A DNA stretch of 20,429 bases from Rodentolepis nana (lineage: Eukaryota; Platyhelminthes; Cestoda; Cyclophyllidea; Hymenolepididae), in assembly GCA_900617975.1 (NCBI GenBank), contig UZAE01013647.1:1-20429 (forward strand), given 5' to 3'. The number at the start of each line of letters is the position of its first letter. Within the stretch, counting starts at the first letter, position 1. This document shows positions 8,601 through 16,962 of the stretch, piece by piece. The notes beneath the pieces were generated by a model. That model was not told where the DNA came from and made no database searches. It worked only from the letters and a program-made list of their open reading frames with translations. Position numbers and translations under genes: made by a program.

Positions 8601-11600
8601 ATCGAAGACATGTCCAAGATAGAGAGATGTCAGGTTCCCATCAATAAGGCATTCATAGAGTGAATGGCATTCTAAGATTTGATCGGAAAAGACCAGATTT
8701 GTCTTGACCTCACGCTTTTTGCCCAAAATACCTTAACTTAAGATGTTTGTGAAAATAAGTTCTACCTGGGGTTGGTTTTTGGAAGGTCTTTTTCAGATTA
8801 TTATGTTGAAATGGACTTGAAATTAACTAACCCGATAGAAGTCTCTAATGCTCTTCTATTCACTTGGGGAAAAAGGACTAATAAATGTCACATAAAAGTG
8901 GGCCAACCAATTCCTATTTCAAATTAGTTGCACTTTCAGCCTCAGTACTCTCTGTAAGGCATTCTAAAAAGGAACGGAAGGGGTAATCAATGCCAACGGA
9001 GTCAAAAAAAGTGTCGCTTATGAATTGCACTGGTCTAACCACAATTTAATTTAACATACCGATCACACATTAAAATTAAATCGTTTGTGTGCCTGAAATC
9101 TGACTAGAACCAGTCGGGTCCCTAAAATAGTATCTACAAGGCTCTGAGATAGAAATGTAACAAATTAATGATCGAGAAGATCAATAGGATAGAATAAACA
9201 GGAAGACTGACAATTTGCGATAGGACAAGTAGGAACACCCTTACATTCACGTAGGCAAAAGGGCTTAATAGAGACAATAGTTTTCCACTCATTTGCATCG
9301 CAATTTATTTACATTTTAATTAAGTTGAGTATTTACTCATGTACACATTCCTCCCGTCTTAAAAAAACTGATCTCAATTAAGACTCCGTTTATGCACCCA
9401 TTTACACTTTGCACTTGCATCGAATGAAAACGTAGACTCACAATAAGAATAGAGCTGTCATAGTTCAGATATATAGGCAAATATATACATAGTAGCAAAT
9501 GATGATAAGAAAGCACTTCACTTACACAGTAATAAACACATTGTAGTAATCAGAGAAGCAGATGCGAGGCTTTAAGTTCTTTTTTCTCGATAAAAGAAAA
9601 AGAGGAAGAGAGCGTTTGCTGGCGTTTTTTGTTTTGGGGTACTTATACTATCTACTAGGGGTGCGCGATAGACTTACCTCCACGTGGTGCACCCTGGTCA
9701 ACGTATACTCATACGGCAAAAGTCGATTAATCGGCAGTTGACTTCTCACTTCAAACTACCATCACCCCACTGTATGTCATATGCAACCACTTCCACAGTA
9801 CTCACCTCACCTTTTTTCTACCTTTGTGTCTGTCTTTTACATCTTTGAATCTCTCTTCTGCTCCCCCTCTCGAATTTTTCTCACTTTGATGTTTCTTTCC
9901 CTCTTTGAAGCCCGAAGTCAACTAAAGGGCTAATGATAACCATCAAAACGCTTGCCATTTGATATAAATAAATAATCACTATCTACTATTCGGAATTAGG
10001 CAAGGCCCTCCTCCTCAAAAGCTTGTCAGGATTAATCTTCCCTTGTTTAATTGCAAGGTCGCAAGTACTAGGGCGAGAAAAGAAGCAAAGAAAACTATAA
10101 AGGGCCGAAAGAAAACAATGTGAAGGACCTGGTAGAATATATGAACAGCACTACCTACTCGAAGCTGGAGTGTCCACAGTAATAAGCTGTTAACCCAAAT
10201 CCTGTAACTACTGAAACCCCGAAAGTGCTACAAGTTAAAAGCTGAAAGACACACTTGTCAGGCAATTATGTTTTCTCTTTTTCATCCTTATGCGTGATGG
10301 TAGAAAGAATGGATGATTAATGTCCACCAGAATCATGAAGGAGAATAACTCGCTTTTTGAAAATTAGCGTCGATCTTCAAAAATATAAGGAGATTAAGGT
10401 AATCGCCCAGTGCTCCCTTAACACTAGGAAAACAACCCGACAAGAACTAGATGATTTCAATGGCATCAATCTCTAAGAAAAAATTGTTCGAGCACTCTAG
10501 AATCGCAATTTCGACATTGTCATAACAATTAATGCTTTTTCTCTACTACGAACTCAAAGAACCGTTGCAGATGTCCGATTCTCGTGCAAAAATTCAGACA
10601 AAATGTTTGACAAAATAGAGAACAAGTTTATTGGTTCAAGAGATCGCGAGAAATGCGATATGTGAAGCTTTAAATTTAGTCAAATTCACATAGACGGTCT
10701 GTCACAACAATGAAAATTAAAAAGAACATTGATTGAACAATGCTGTATAAAAAATGTTACTCCAACTTAACAACTCCCCAAGTTTCTACTAATAATGGGG
10801 AATAAAAGAAAAAACAAGGGAAACATTTGACCAATTGCAGAAAATCAGTAAAATTCGTAACAAAGCAATACTCGATATTCAATTTATACAAACATCGTTA
10901 GTTAGTCTATAAAACAGCCTCGTAACCACTTATAGCAACCATTTAATCAGCCTCCATTCTTGAAGTTGACGAAAGCGGTAACCATCATGGATCATGGCGT
11001 TTGAAAATGGCAATGAAAATTTGTGTATGGCCATTAATTGCCTATTTCGGAACGCTTCAAACCACCATAATACCACTTTAGCATATTCTGGTGGGAAGCA
11101 AAAAGTCAAGAGCCTAAACGAATTTCAAATCTGAGATGAAAATTGTAATAGAGTCACATCTCCCCTCATTTCAAGATGTAATCAATTCATGTAAAGCATA
11201 ATTGTCATTTTAAAGAGCAAAAGTGAAAAATTAATAATGAATTACCCTGAGAGTGTGGAGATGTAGATTGAATAACGACCTTCACAGGCACAGGATTCGA
11301 TTGCATTGAATATCCCCTCTTCTGTCCCAAGTCCACCTCGTGTTCCTGTAGTTCCACAGACCCCCTGCGTCTTATCAATGCATCATAGAGCTCTCTTGCA
11401 GTATCAAGTCCACCAAATCTCAACATGTAGGTCCGAACTGTCCCAACTTTGCTCACCTCGCCACTCTCCGCGTCTGCTTCAGCCAACGCAAGGGCACCAA
11501 TTCGCACAGCTTTGCTTTCAGGCACGAAAGCCAGGGGCATTTCTGCCCAAACTCTCGTGTTCACAACAACTCGCCTAGTTGACTGCAAACGGATAATCAG

Positions 11601-12292
11601 GCGTGAAGAGTTATTATCATCCCATTCAGAAAAGTCATTTAAATGCAGATAACTTTGTCCTATAGCTTTCCATTGTCTTGATTCACGATTGAAAACATAG
11701 GCGGAACAAGTAAGTTCAAGAACTGTGTGTTCATTTTCTTCTCCTGTCAAAATTTCATGCGGTTGTCCACCATTGTTATCAGAGGTGAGAGACAACTGCT
11801 CCGCATTGCGTTTATTAACCAACGCAACTGCGGATTCTTCCAAAAGTTCTGTGTTTGGTTCCTTCTCTTTTGATTGCTTTGCCACAGCTTTAGCAAGAGT
11901 AGTAAACACTGAGCCTACGGATTCCTTTGAACTAAAAAAATTAATAATATTCGATAAACCTACTCGTTGTCCTGAGATTCTGAAGCCAATGATTGCCAAA
12001 TGCTTCCGGATGCTCCTTGGTTGGCATTGACGACCCTCGAACCCATATTTTTGCCGAAAATAAATTCGCCACAACTACCACTAGTTTCTGTAGACGTTTG
12101 AGCATGATGGGAAGAAGTAAATTTTGGAGCCTCGACAAGGGGTTTCGCTGGAGTGCTCGATGGCTCGGGTTCTGAGGGCTTAATTCCAGCATCAGCAACC
12201 GAAAGGTGGCCAGAAAGAATAGATGGTCGAAGGATTGAATTAGCAAAAATGAATGGAGAAGAATCATCAGATTTTTGAGGCGAAGTATCCAT
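5036..12292 (-). CDS. RANBP3: RanBP3-like Ran-binding protein (three exons, 548 residues)
   Basis: Joining 12292-11964, 11931-11246 and 5667-5036 gives 1647 nt in one frame, 548 residues plus TAG. Human RanBP3 has a similar length (about 567). In RanBP3 the Ran-binding domain binds Ran-GTP and helps CRM1-driven nuclear export. Visible here: SPFIFANSILRPSIL at 12-26, similar to the family's SVLRP segment; an FG-type motif FIFGKNMGSRV at 77-87; a Ran-binding domain at about 168-298, with TGEENEHTVLEL, VFNRESRQW, LHLNDF, VVVNTRVWAEM and a final helix ARELYDALIRRR; an acidic serine-rich linker at about 340-390; and a second PH-like domain at about 390-520. Intron phases match at both joins and all splice sites are GT-AG. 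The exact N terminus is uncertain, because an acceptor-like TGTAG lies 5 nt before the ATG. Identity is strong from the Ran-binding domain. Confidence 0.85.
6253..6276 (+). repeat. C24 homopolymer
   Basis: An uninterrupted run of 24 C, read as G24 in the RanBP3 pre-mRNA. Its length may be unstable or mis-assembled. Confidence 0.95.
6354..6379 (+). repeat. mariner 5' terminal inverted repeat
   Basis: Begins TTGGGTTGGCAACTAAGT directly after TA at 6352-6353. It matches the inverted 3' end at 22 of 26 positions. Confidence 0.95.
6535..7572 (+). pseudogene. mariner transposase with one internal stop
   Basis: The frame from ATG 6535 to TAA 7572 has 345 codons, the usual mariner length. Residues 1-104 form the paired-like helix-turn-helix DNA-binding region (QCQNWFERFRSGDFSL, RSGRP at 62-66, DDIAEKLNVSHT). 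Codon 105 (6847-6849) is TGA. The frame then continues without a shift: WIPHQL at 117-122 corresponds to the family WVPHEL motif. The catalytic aspartates are D156 in VTGDEKW (7000-7002), D248 in HHDNTRPH (7276-7278) and D283 in PDLAPSDYHLF (7381-7383), with exactly 34 residues between the last two. In related transposases the position of the stop is usually Leu, and one base change from TTA would explain it. No other lesion is visible, but the protein cannot be made full length as written. Confidence 0.95.
7621..7646 (-). repeat. mariner 3' terminal inverted repeat
   Basis: Read on the minus strand it begins TTAGATTGGCAACTAAGT. It is followed by TA at 7647-7648 and more TA repeats to 7656. 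All four mismatches to the left end are G/A differences. Confidence 0.95.
8361..8367. repeat. Target-site duplication, left copy (LINE fragment)
   Basis: TAATACC, repeated at 8571-8577. It may extend one base into the A at the junction. Confidence 0.75.
8368..8570 (+). mobile_element. 5'-truncated LINE copy (same family as 18911-20429)
   Basis: From AATGGAGAAGACCCACC onward it matches the minus-strand LINE at the right end, including the last coding segment, the C-rich 3' UTR and the tail with hairpin ATGATA-AA-TATCAT at 8533-8546. It ends CATTTGAAAAAAAAA. The flanks TAATACC(A) at 8361-8367 and 8571-8577 form a short target-site duplication. The truncation leaves 32 codons (8369-8467) ending HLIRCPAL...MNWY, stop TAA, and these keep the Cys of the zinc knuckle that the right-hand copy has lost. 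Earlier in-frame stops are absent, so it looks fairly young. Confidence 0.9.
8571..8577. repeat. Target-site duplication, right copy (LINE fragment)
   Basis: TAATACC directly after the A-rich tail, matching 8361-8367. Confidence 0.75.
9647..9657. repeat. Target-site duplication, left copy (copy 3)
   Basis: ACTATCTACTA, exact repeat at 9978-9988. It fixes the 5' end of the element at 9658, the first G of the ribozyme. Confidence 0.93.
9658..9727 (+). ncRNA. HDV-like self-cleaving ribozyme, copy 3
   Basis: P1 pairs 9658-9664 GGGGTGC with 9689-9695 GCACCCT (7 bp with the G.U at the cleavage site). P2 pairs 9668-9675 ATAGACTT with 9720-9727 AAGTCGAT, 7 of 8. P3 is ACC/GGT around loop TCCACGT (9679-9685). 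P4 is CGTAT/ATACG around ACTC, perfect. The candidate catalytic C is 9717. The joiner reads GGTCAA instead of GGGCAA, one change outside the first two Gs needed for P1.1, so activity may be reduced. Confidence 0.85.
9658..9977 (+). mobile_element. Short non-autonomous retroelement, copy 3
   Basis: The longest copy, 320 bp, begins GGGGTGCGCGATAG exactly after the 11-bp duplication ACTATCTACTA (9647-9657, repeated at 9978-9988). It contains the ribozyme (9658-9727), a middle of about 170 bp largely shared with copy 2, and the LINE-like tail from about 9905 ending ATATAAATAAATAATC. It lies in the large RanBP3 intron, antisense to the gene. The three copies differ from each other mainly by internal deletions and scattered substitutions, which suggests several independent insertions rather than a duplication of the region. 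Confidence 0.92.
9978..9988. repeat. Target-site duplication, right copy (copy 3)
   Basis: Exact 11-bp match to 9647-9657. Confidence 0.93.
11246..11931 (-). CDS. RANBP3: RanBP3-like gene, exon with the Ran-binding domain
   Basis: Residues 111-338 plus one base. It contains the complete Ran-binding domain, followed by a basic and Ser/Pro-rich tail ending STSPHSQ. The donor is CAGG|GTAATT, and the single leftover G is completed by AT of the next exon to give Asp339. Confidence 0.88.
11932..11963 (-). other. 32-nt intron in the RanBP3-like gene
   Basis: GTAGGT donor and TTTTTTTAG acceptor, 32 nt in all. Without splicing the first exon's frame hits TAG at once; with splicing, GA + T makes Asp110 and the frame continues into SKESVGS. 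The reading-frame switch makes the intron necessary. Confidence 0.88.
11964..12292 (-). CDS. RANBP3: RanBP3-like gene, first coding exon seen
   Basis: Residues 1-109 plus two bases of codon 110. Starts MDTSPQKSDDSSPFIF and carries the FIFG motif. The frame stays open upstream of this ATG across the possible acceptor at 12298-12299, so an earlier coding exon cannot be excluded. Ends CAACGA before donor GTAGGT. Confidence 0.8.
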
Positions 12293-12297
12293 ATTAG

Positions 12298-13788
12298 CTA
12301 CATAAAGAGGAATATAAAATAAGCACAAGAAAAAGAAGTTTTGTAAAATTCATGCGAATCTTGTACCATACAAATATATAACAATGCAAAATTCAATCAA
12401 AAAGAACACCACGCCTAAGTTCAAATAAAACTAAATATAGAGGTCTTAATAGTTAGTATATAGCAAGGTTATGATATAATTTGCTTGTAAGAATTAAACC
12501 ATTAGTTAATTAAATTAATTAAATCAAAAGTATATTGGCAATAAAGTCATGTTCAGACTGTCGATCGATTGTAATCACTGTAATAAATTATAGGGTTTGA
12601 AGTCTGGATAAATCAAATTGCGATAACAAAGAAAGAGGCACTTTTTATCATGATTTAATTGGTATCTACACAATATTATACCAGTGATCACCATCTCTGC
12701 AAATTTCGCAACCAAAAATTTGAAATATTTTATAATAAATAACTGAAAAGCACTCCATTTCAAGGATGCCGATTTCTCTACTGGAAAATGGATTGAGAAA
12801 TTTTAAAAGTTATCGAACTAAAATACCTCCACTAAATGTACCTGTTATGTAATATATTTTGGATTGTTCTTCATGACGAAGGAACTCTTTTATTACATAA
12901 GCCTCCTATCGACTTCGCCTTCATTTGCTCATAATCATGCCTCAATACAAAATAGTGAATCATGCGTTTAGAAAACGTAAATCGAATATTTTAATCATTT
13001 AATCAATTTATGATATTATATAACGTGATGCATAACAAGAATTCGATATAAACTCTTTTCAAATATTTAAATGTAAATACGCAACAGCCATAAATAATTA
13101 TTCATAAGTAGAATAGGCGAACGTGGAAGCTATATTGATATTTAATGTAAACCTAAAGTGTAGGAAGCCAAAATCCGGCACGCTTTGCGCCCATTTTTTG
13201 TGCAGATTTTCTATAAAAAGAAATCGGCAAATTTCATAAATCATTCATGTTTTTCAGACCACTGCACTTTATCTTGAATGTACATAATTTAAAATTGAAC
13301 TAAACATTTAAATATTTAAGTTAAATCGTTTTTTTTTTGCGACTAAACATATACTCCATAAAAAAATACATTCTGAATTTAAGCAATCTTAAAAATTATT
13401 TGTGGTGCAAAATTATATTAGTGCTAACACTATCAGCCAATATTCTGTATTTTAGGAACAAATCATATTTCTAAAAACACAGATTCCTCAACTACATTTT
13501 AATAATTGCAGTTTTGTAATTGGACCACAAGAAATAACGTTGAACTTCAAGTTTTATACTTTCTTCAGATTTTATAATTTAATATGTAAAATCTCTCGAA
13601 AATAATAATTTTACCCATAATAATTATTTTTTGCTTGGTATTTACGTTTTAAATCTTTATAAATTATTCACGAAGGTTTGGTTTTACTGCTTCAAAGTCG
13701 TAAAGGCTACACCTGGGCGAGCATTTTGTATTTCCTGCTCGTTGCAATCGGGGCGGTTCTTCTTCTCTTTAGTTAGGCCGACTTCGTC
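12298..13788. promoter_or_regulatory. Divergent intergenic region between RanBP3-like and cyclin D genes
   Basis: About 1.5 kb, very AT-rich, with no transposon or coding frame recognised. It must hold the promoters of both genes if these are ordinary transcription units. A GC box-like GGGGCGG lies at 13750-13756. Acceptor-like sites stand right before both start codons: TTCCTCTTTATGTAG ending at 12298 (minus) and TTCTTCTCTTTAG ending at 13772 (plus). They suggest 5' UTR introns or spliced-leader addition. No clear TATA box could be singled out in such AT-rich DNA. Confidence 0.5.
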
Positions 13789-14226
13789 ATGCAACATTCT
13801 GAACCTGATAATTTAGCCCAAGACGAAGACGATTCACCACAATCGGTTCCGCAACCGGAACGTGATGCTTTCTTTGATTCTGACGATAGAATTATTGAAG
13901 ACTTATTGTATGATCAAATTCGCTATCATACGCCTCCAGCATATTGCTACGGCGAAACTATTGCAAGTGGCATATATTGTCGAAGAACCTTGTTGAACTG
14001 GATAAGGGAAGTTTGTGATCACCGTAATGCACCAACTGAAGTTCTCGCTCATACAATCCAGCTAATTGATCGTTTCTTGTCTCAAGCGAAAACAGATAAG
14101 CGTGAATATCAATTAGTCGGGGCAGCATGTCTCTTGATCTCTACTAAACTCAAGGAAACGGTTCCCGTTTCTGTCGAGGATTTGGTGCGCTATAGTGACT
14201 TTTCTATCACTAAAGACGAAATATGC
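13789..14226 (+). CDS. Cyclin D exon 1
   Basis: Residues 1-146, with the acidic N terminus and most of the first cyclin box. Ends GAAATATGC before donor GTGAGT. Confidence 0.87.
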
Positions 14227-15037
14227 GTGAGTATTCGTTTTCCATGCTAATTATTAATTTTCCTATATATAATTTCTAATGTCTTTACGTGTTTTAGATG
14301 AAAGAACTGCTCATTTCCATTTGTCTGAAATATGATCTTAGTATGCTAACTGTGACTGATTTCATAAAGCCGTTGGTGGATCGCTGTCCCGTGGATGCAG
14401 ACCTTAATAGAATCATTCGACATTGTTCCGATACTTTGTATCATAAAGTCGCCCATGGTGAGTTATTCTTGATTTCTTACTCCATTTTAGTGGAGGGTCT
14501 TAATTGGTACCTGCCGAGTTATGTCGCCTCTTCATGTATTCTCTATGCCACTCAACTTCTTGATCTGCCCCAAGTTTGTAAGCAACTCATTCAACAAATG
14601 AGGGCCAAATTTGTCACACTTCTCAAAATGGATCCCGTAAGTGCGCTATTCAGTAATGTGCTTCTAATTGCTGTGGTAATTGACTATTAATCTTTTTCTC
14701 TAAGAATAAGTTAGAGGACACTTTAAAGTATTTCCAATCACTATATGATCCCGGAACTGCGGACGTGTCTAACGACGTTCGACGGGTTGATCGTGGCGAT
14801 GGACTTGTCGATGAACTTTTGGCTAAATCGGGTAAAGCTTCGGCTGCATCAAATAATGTTCCAGATACACCCCCGGAAACTTCATCCTCTTATCATTCGA
14901 ATACTTCAACTTCATCTGGTCAAGGAATTGACATTGATTCAAATTTGCTCGAAACAAATACGGAAGGAACAGGGGGGGATACATCTCCTACTGATCCATC
15001 CTCCGATTATGAGGAAGATGGCGAAGCCCTTTTCTGA
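13789..15037 (+). CDS. D-type cyclin (four exons, 358 residues)
   Basis: Joining 13789-14226, 14298-14457, 14491-14636 and 14705-15037 gives 1077 nt, 358 residues plus TGA. D-type cyclins activate CDK4/6 in G1 to phosphorylate Rb. The N-terminal cyclin box spans about 35-150: CRRTLLNWIREVC (64-76) matches the MRKIVATWMLEVC region, LIDRFLS matches LDRFLS, and ISTKLKETVPVSVEDLVRYSDFSI (117-140) matches the SKMKETIPL segment, including the CDK-contact Lys (K120). E149 in MKELLI matches the second CDK-contact residue. The C-terminal box runs to about 258. The tail is Ser/Thr-rich with a DTPPE site (302-306) and ends acidic, like the TP degron region of D cyclins. The N-terminal LxCxE Rb-binding motif is absent. 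Start chosen at 13789: TAG is in frame upstream at 13774. Confidence 0.87.
14227..14297 (+). other. 71-nt intron in cyclin D
   Basis: GTGAGT donor and GTGTTTTAG acceptor, phase 0. Joining gives DEIC-MKELL, which continues the conserved cyclin helix. Confidence 0.9.
14298..14457 (+). CDS. Cyclin D exon 2
   Basis: Residues 147-199 plus one base. Contains MKELLISICLKYDLSML and TDFIKPLVDRC, the end of cyclin box 1 and the linker to box 2. Confidence 0.85.
14458..14490 (+). other. 33-nt intron in cyclin D (in-frame, no stop)
   Basis: GTGAGT donor and CCATTTTAG acceptor. Its length is a multiple of 3 and it contains no stop, so retention would only insert 11 residues (GELFLISYSIL replaces nothing essential). 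Splicing gives HKVAH-VEGLNWYLPSYVASS, much closer in spacing to other D cyclins. Supported by perfect donor and acceptor and by the similar 32-nt intron in the neighbouring gene. Confidence 0.75.
14491..14636 (+). CDS. Cyclin D exon 3
   Basis: Rest of codon 200 to residue 248, the second cyclin box core (LPSYVASSCILYATQLLDL). Ends at a full codon before GTAAGT. Confidence 0.85.
14637..14704 (+). other. 68-nt intron in cyclin D
   Basis: GTAAGT donor and TTTTTCTCTAAG acceptor, phase 0. Joins LLKMDP to NKLEDTLKYF. Confidence 0.87.
14705..15037 (+). CDS. Cyclin D exon 4
   Basis: Residues 249-358, the end of box 2 and the Ser/Thr/acidic tail ending DYEEDGEALF, stop TGA at 15035-15037. Confidence 0.87.
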   Translation, partial: NKLEDTLKYFQSLYDPGTADVSNDVRRVDRGDGLVDELLAKSGKASAASNNVPDTPPETSSSYHSNTSTSSGQGIDIDSNLLETNTEGTGGDTSPTDPSSDYEEDGEALF

Positions 15038-16886
15038 GGCCTCTTGGGTGCTCTCAACAAGTCTTTCATCTGCATTTTTCTACCAGTCCCCATTTTAATA
15101 CTTTCCTTTTCCAGCTTTGGTTTGTTTGTGCTTCCGTTTGACGGGAAGTTGATCCTTCTCCGTAATTTTCTTTTGCGATATTTCTAATCGCAAGCGATAA
15201 ATCGGGCCATCATCTCGCATTTCGTGCTGTTTGCTAATTTACTGCAATCGATGTATTATGTATCTAGTTCTCTATTTTGTAATTTCCTCCACAGTGCTCT
15301 CTCTCTCTTTGCCCTCTCGCCCTTTTTCTAACAGCCTTTTTTCTATTACCTCGTAATAAGAATCGCAGTATAGTGATTCTCTCACTTGCTACACTACTGT
15401 TGCTCATCTTTTGTATACTGATTTGTAATCTTGTGGTTGTCTACAATGGTAACTCATACGACGTGTTCTATCACTAATAATATACTGTAGCCAAGTGTGC
15501 ATTTCCCTCTTATCACTCACTTCGCTGTGTTTGATGCTGGAGGATACGTGGTAGGGAAAAGACTAGTCACCCGGGCTGAGGACACGGTGCCGTTATGCTC
15601 TACATGGGTTTGCCTATCATCCAGACGCTGCACGTATTATTGCTCCCCGATTCTTCGTGAATTTTGCCTGAGACGTACGTACGTACGGTGGTGTGTTCGC
15701 AATCTAGGTCATCTAAAAAGGGTAACTTTACTAGTTTTCCGCTCACTAGTGTATTTGGCAAAGCCTTCTAGATTAGTATGCTTGTGCTCCCTTGAACGCA
15801 ACTAATGGTCAATAACTAGTTCGTCCGTCATCTTTTGTGATAAACTAAAAGCTGGAAATAACCGATTTAGCTTTTTTAACTTTACTGCTTTGGTTGATCT
15901 TTTACATGAGTGGACAACCTGGATTTTGAGTCTAGATTCTCGGGGGGGGGGGGGAGGGTTGCCTATATTAATTACAGTGTCTTTAAACTGATGGCCTTGG
16001 TAGTGAATTGGAATCGATAATTATTTTTCACAGATGAGCAAAATTAATTTACAACTTTTGGCCATGAGGGAACATCCTAAAACAAGGAGCAATGATCGAT
16101 AAGTAGCCAAAGTCGGATTCGGGAGAAGTCTACTTCATCAGAACTCCTGATTAAATGCATTTTCTGATGATTTCATTGCCATACCTACCCCCCCCCCCTT
16201 TCGCTTAACTCTTGATGCATTCACCAACTACACAAAGTAGTCTTCTAATGGGTAGGTCTTTGGGTTTTTGATGGTCGATATGTCAGGATCTTCTTGTCTC
16301 ACTTTTGTTTGCAGAATTGTTGGCATCCGCAATCCGCTTAGATAATTTACCGTTGGTATTAAATTGCCATTGCTCTAATATCTGAAGACCTTTTGGAAAT
16401 AATAATTAATTCTATTCGTGAAAAGAAATTAGCTAAAACACTAGTCATTGGTAGTGGCTTGTTACATTCCTCTAGTTGGACACGAGCCAAAAACCCTTAG
16501 GTTAATCATGAAGACGCACGTAAACACTCTCATTTGAGGCCAAATTAGTCGTCTTCAGGATAATAAGAATGATGACAAGTACTTCATTGGTGTTTTGAAT
16601 AGAAAATTTGTGAGCACACGCTTTAACTGTCCGCACTAAGTATCCCCCCCCCGTGTCTTAACTAAAATTGTCTGTGTTAGGTCAAAGTAATCCTCATTTT
16701 TCAATGCATTGACTTTTTACAGAATTGCGTAAAATTTACCCCATGGACATGCATCTAATAATGGTTTTTCTAACGGACACCTTGCATAAAATATCCGTGA
16801 GAGTGACCTGAACTCCATGTCTAGAGTAGTTCCATGGCCGTAGTAGCTGTATTTGCAATACTGATTCATTTATCCTAAGGGATGGT

Positions 16887-16910
16887 GGGGGGGGGGGGGG
16901 GGGGGGGGGG
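16887..16910 (+). repeat. G24 homopolymer
   Basis: An uninterrupted G run followed by AGGGGG. It lies 27 bases before a perfect hairpin. Confidence 0.95.
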
Positions 16911-16936
16911 AGGGGGTGTATTTGTGTATTTTGAAC

Positions 16937-16962
16937 GTCTTGACCTCAATTAAGGTCAAGAC
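16937..16962. repeat. Perfect 10-bp hairpin with 6-nt loop
   Basis: GTCTTGACCT (16937-16946) and AGGTCAAGAC (16953-16962) are exact inverted copies around CAATTA. There is no U-run or other terminator context, and the function is unknown. Confidence 0.85.

Larger units (their letters stand above)
5668..11245 (-). other. 5578-nt intron of the RanBP3-like gene, loaded with transposons
   Basis: GTAATT donor at 11245 and TTCTTTCCTTTTAG acceptor ending at 5668. It holds a mariner (6354-7646), a LINE fragment (8368-8570) and a short retroelement (9658-9977). All three are on the plus strand, antisense to the gene. The spaces between them (5668-6340, 7657-8360, 8579-9646 and 9989-11245) show no genes; the first has a C24 run at 6253-6276 and an ATGCAAAATTTGCAT palindrome near 6103-6117. 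Confidence 0.8.

Noticed and set aside
13631..13816. Open frame upstream of and overlapping the cyclin D start
   Set aside because: It is in another frame, and an in-frame TAG at 13774 precedes the cyclin ATG. No homology was seen.
15497..15805. Plus-strand open frame of 102 codons in the cyclin D 3' flank
   Set aside because: Composition is random-like with no motif, and it probably lies in the 3' UTR or intergenic DNA.
16153..16180. CTGATGA near 16164 as a hammerhead core
   Set aside because: No GAAA partner or flanking stems occur at the right distance.
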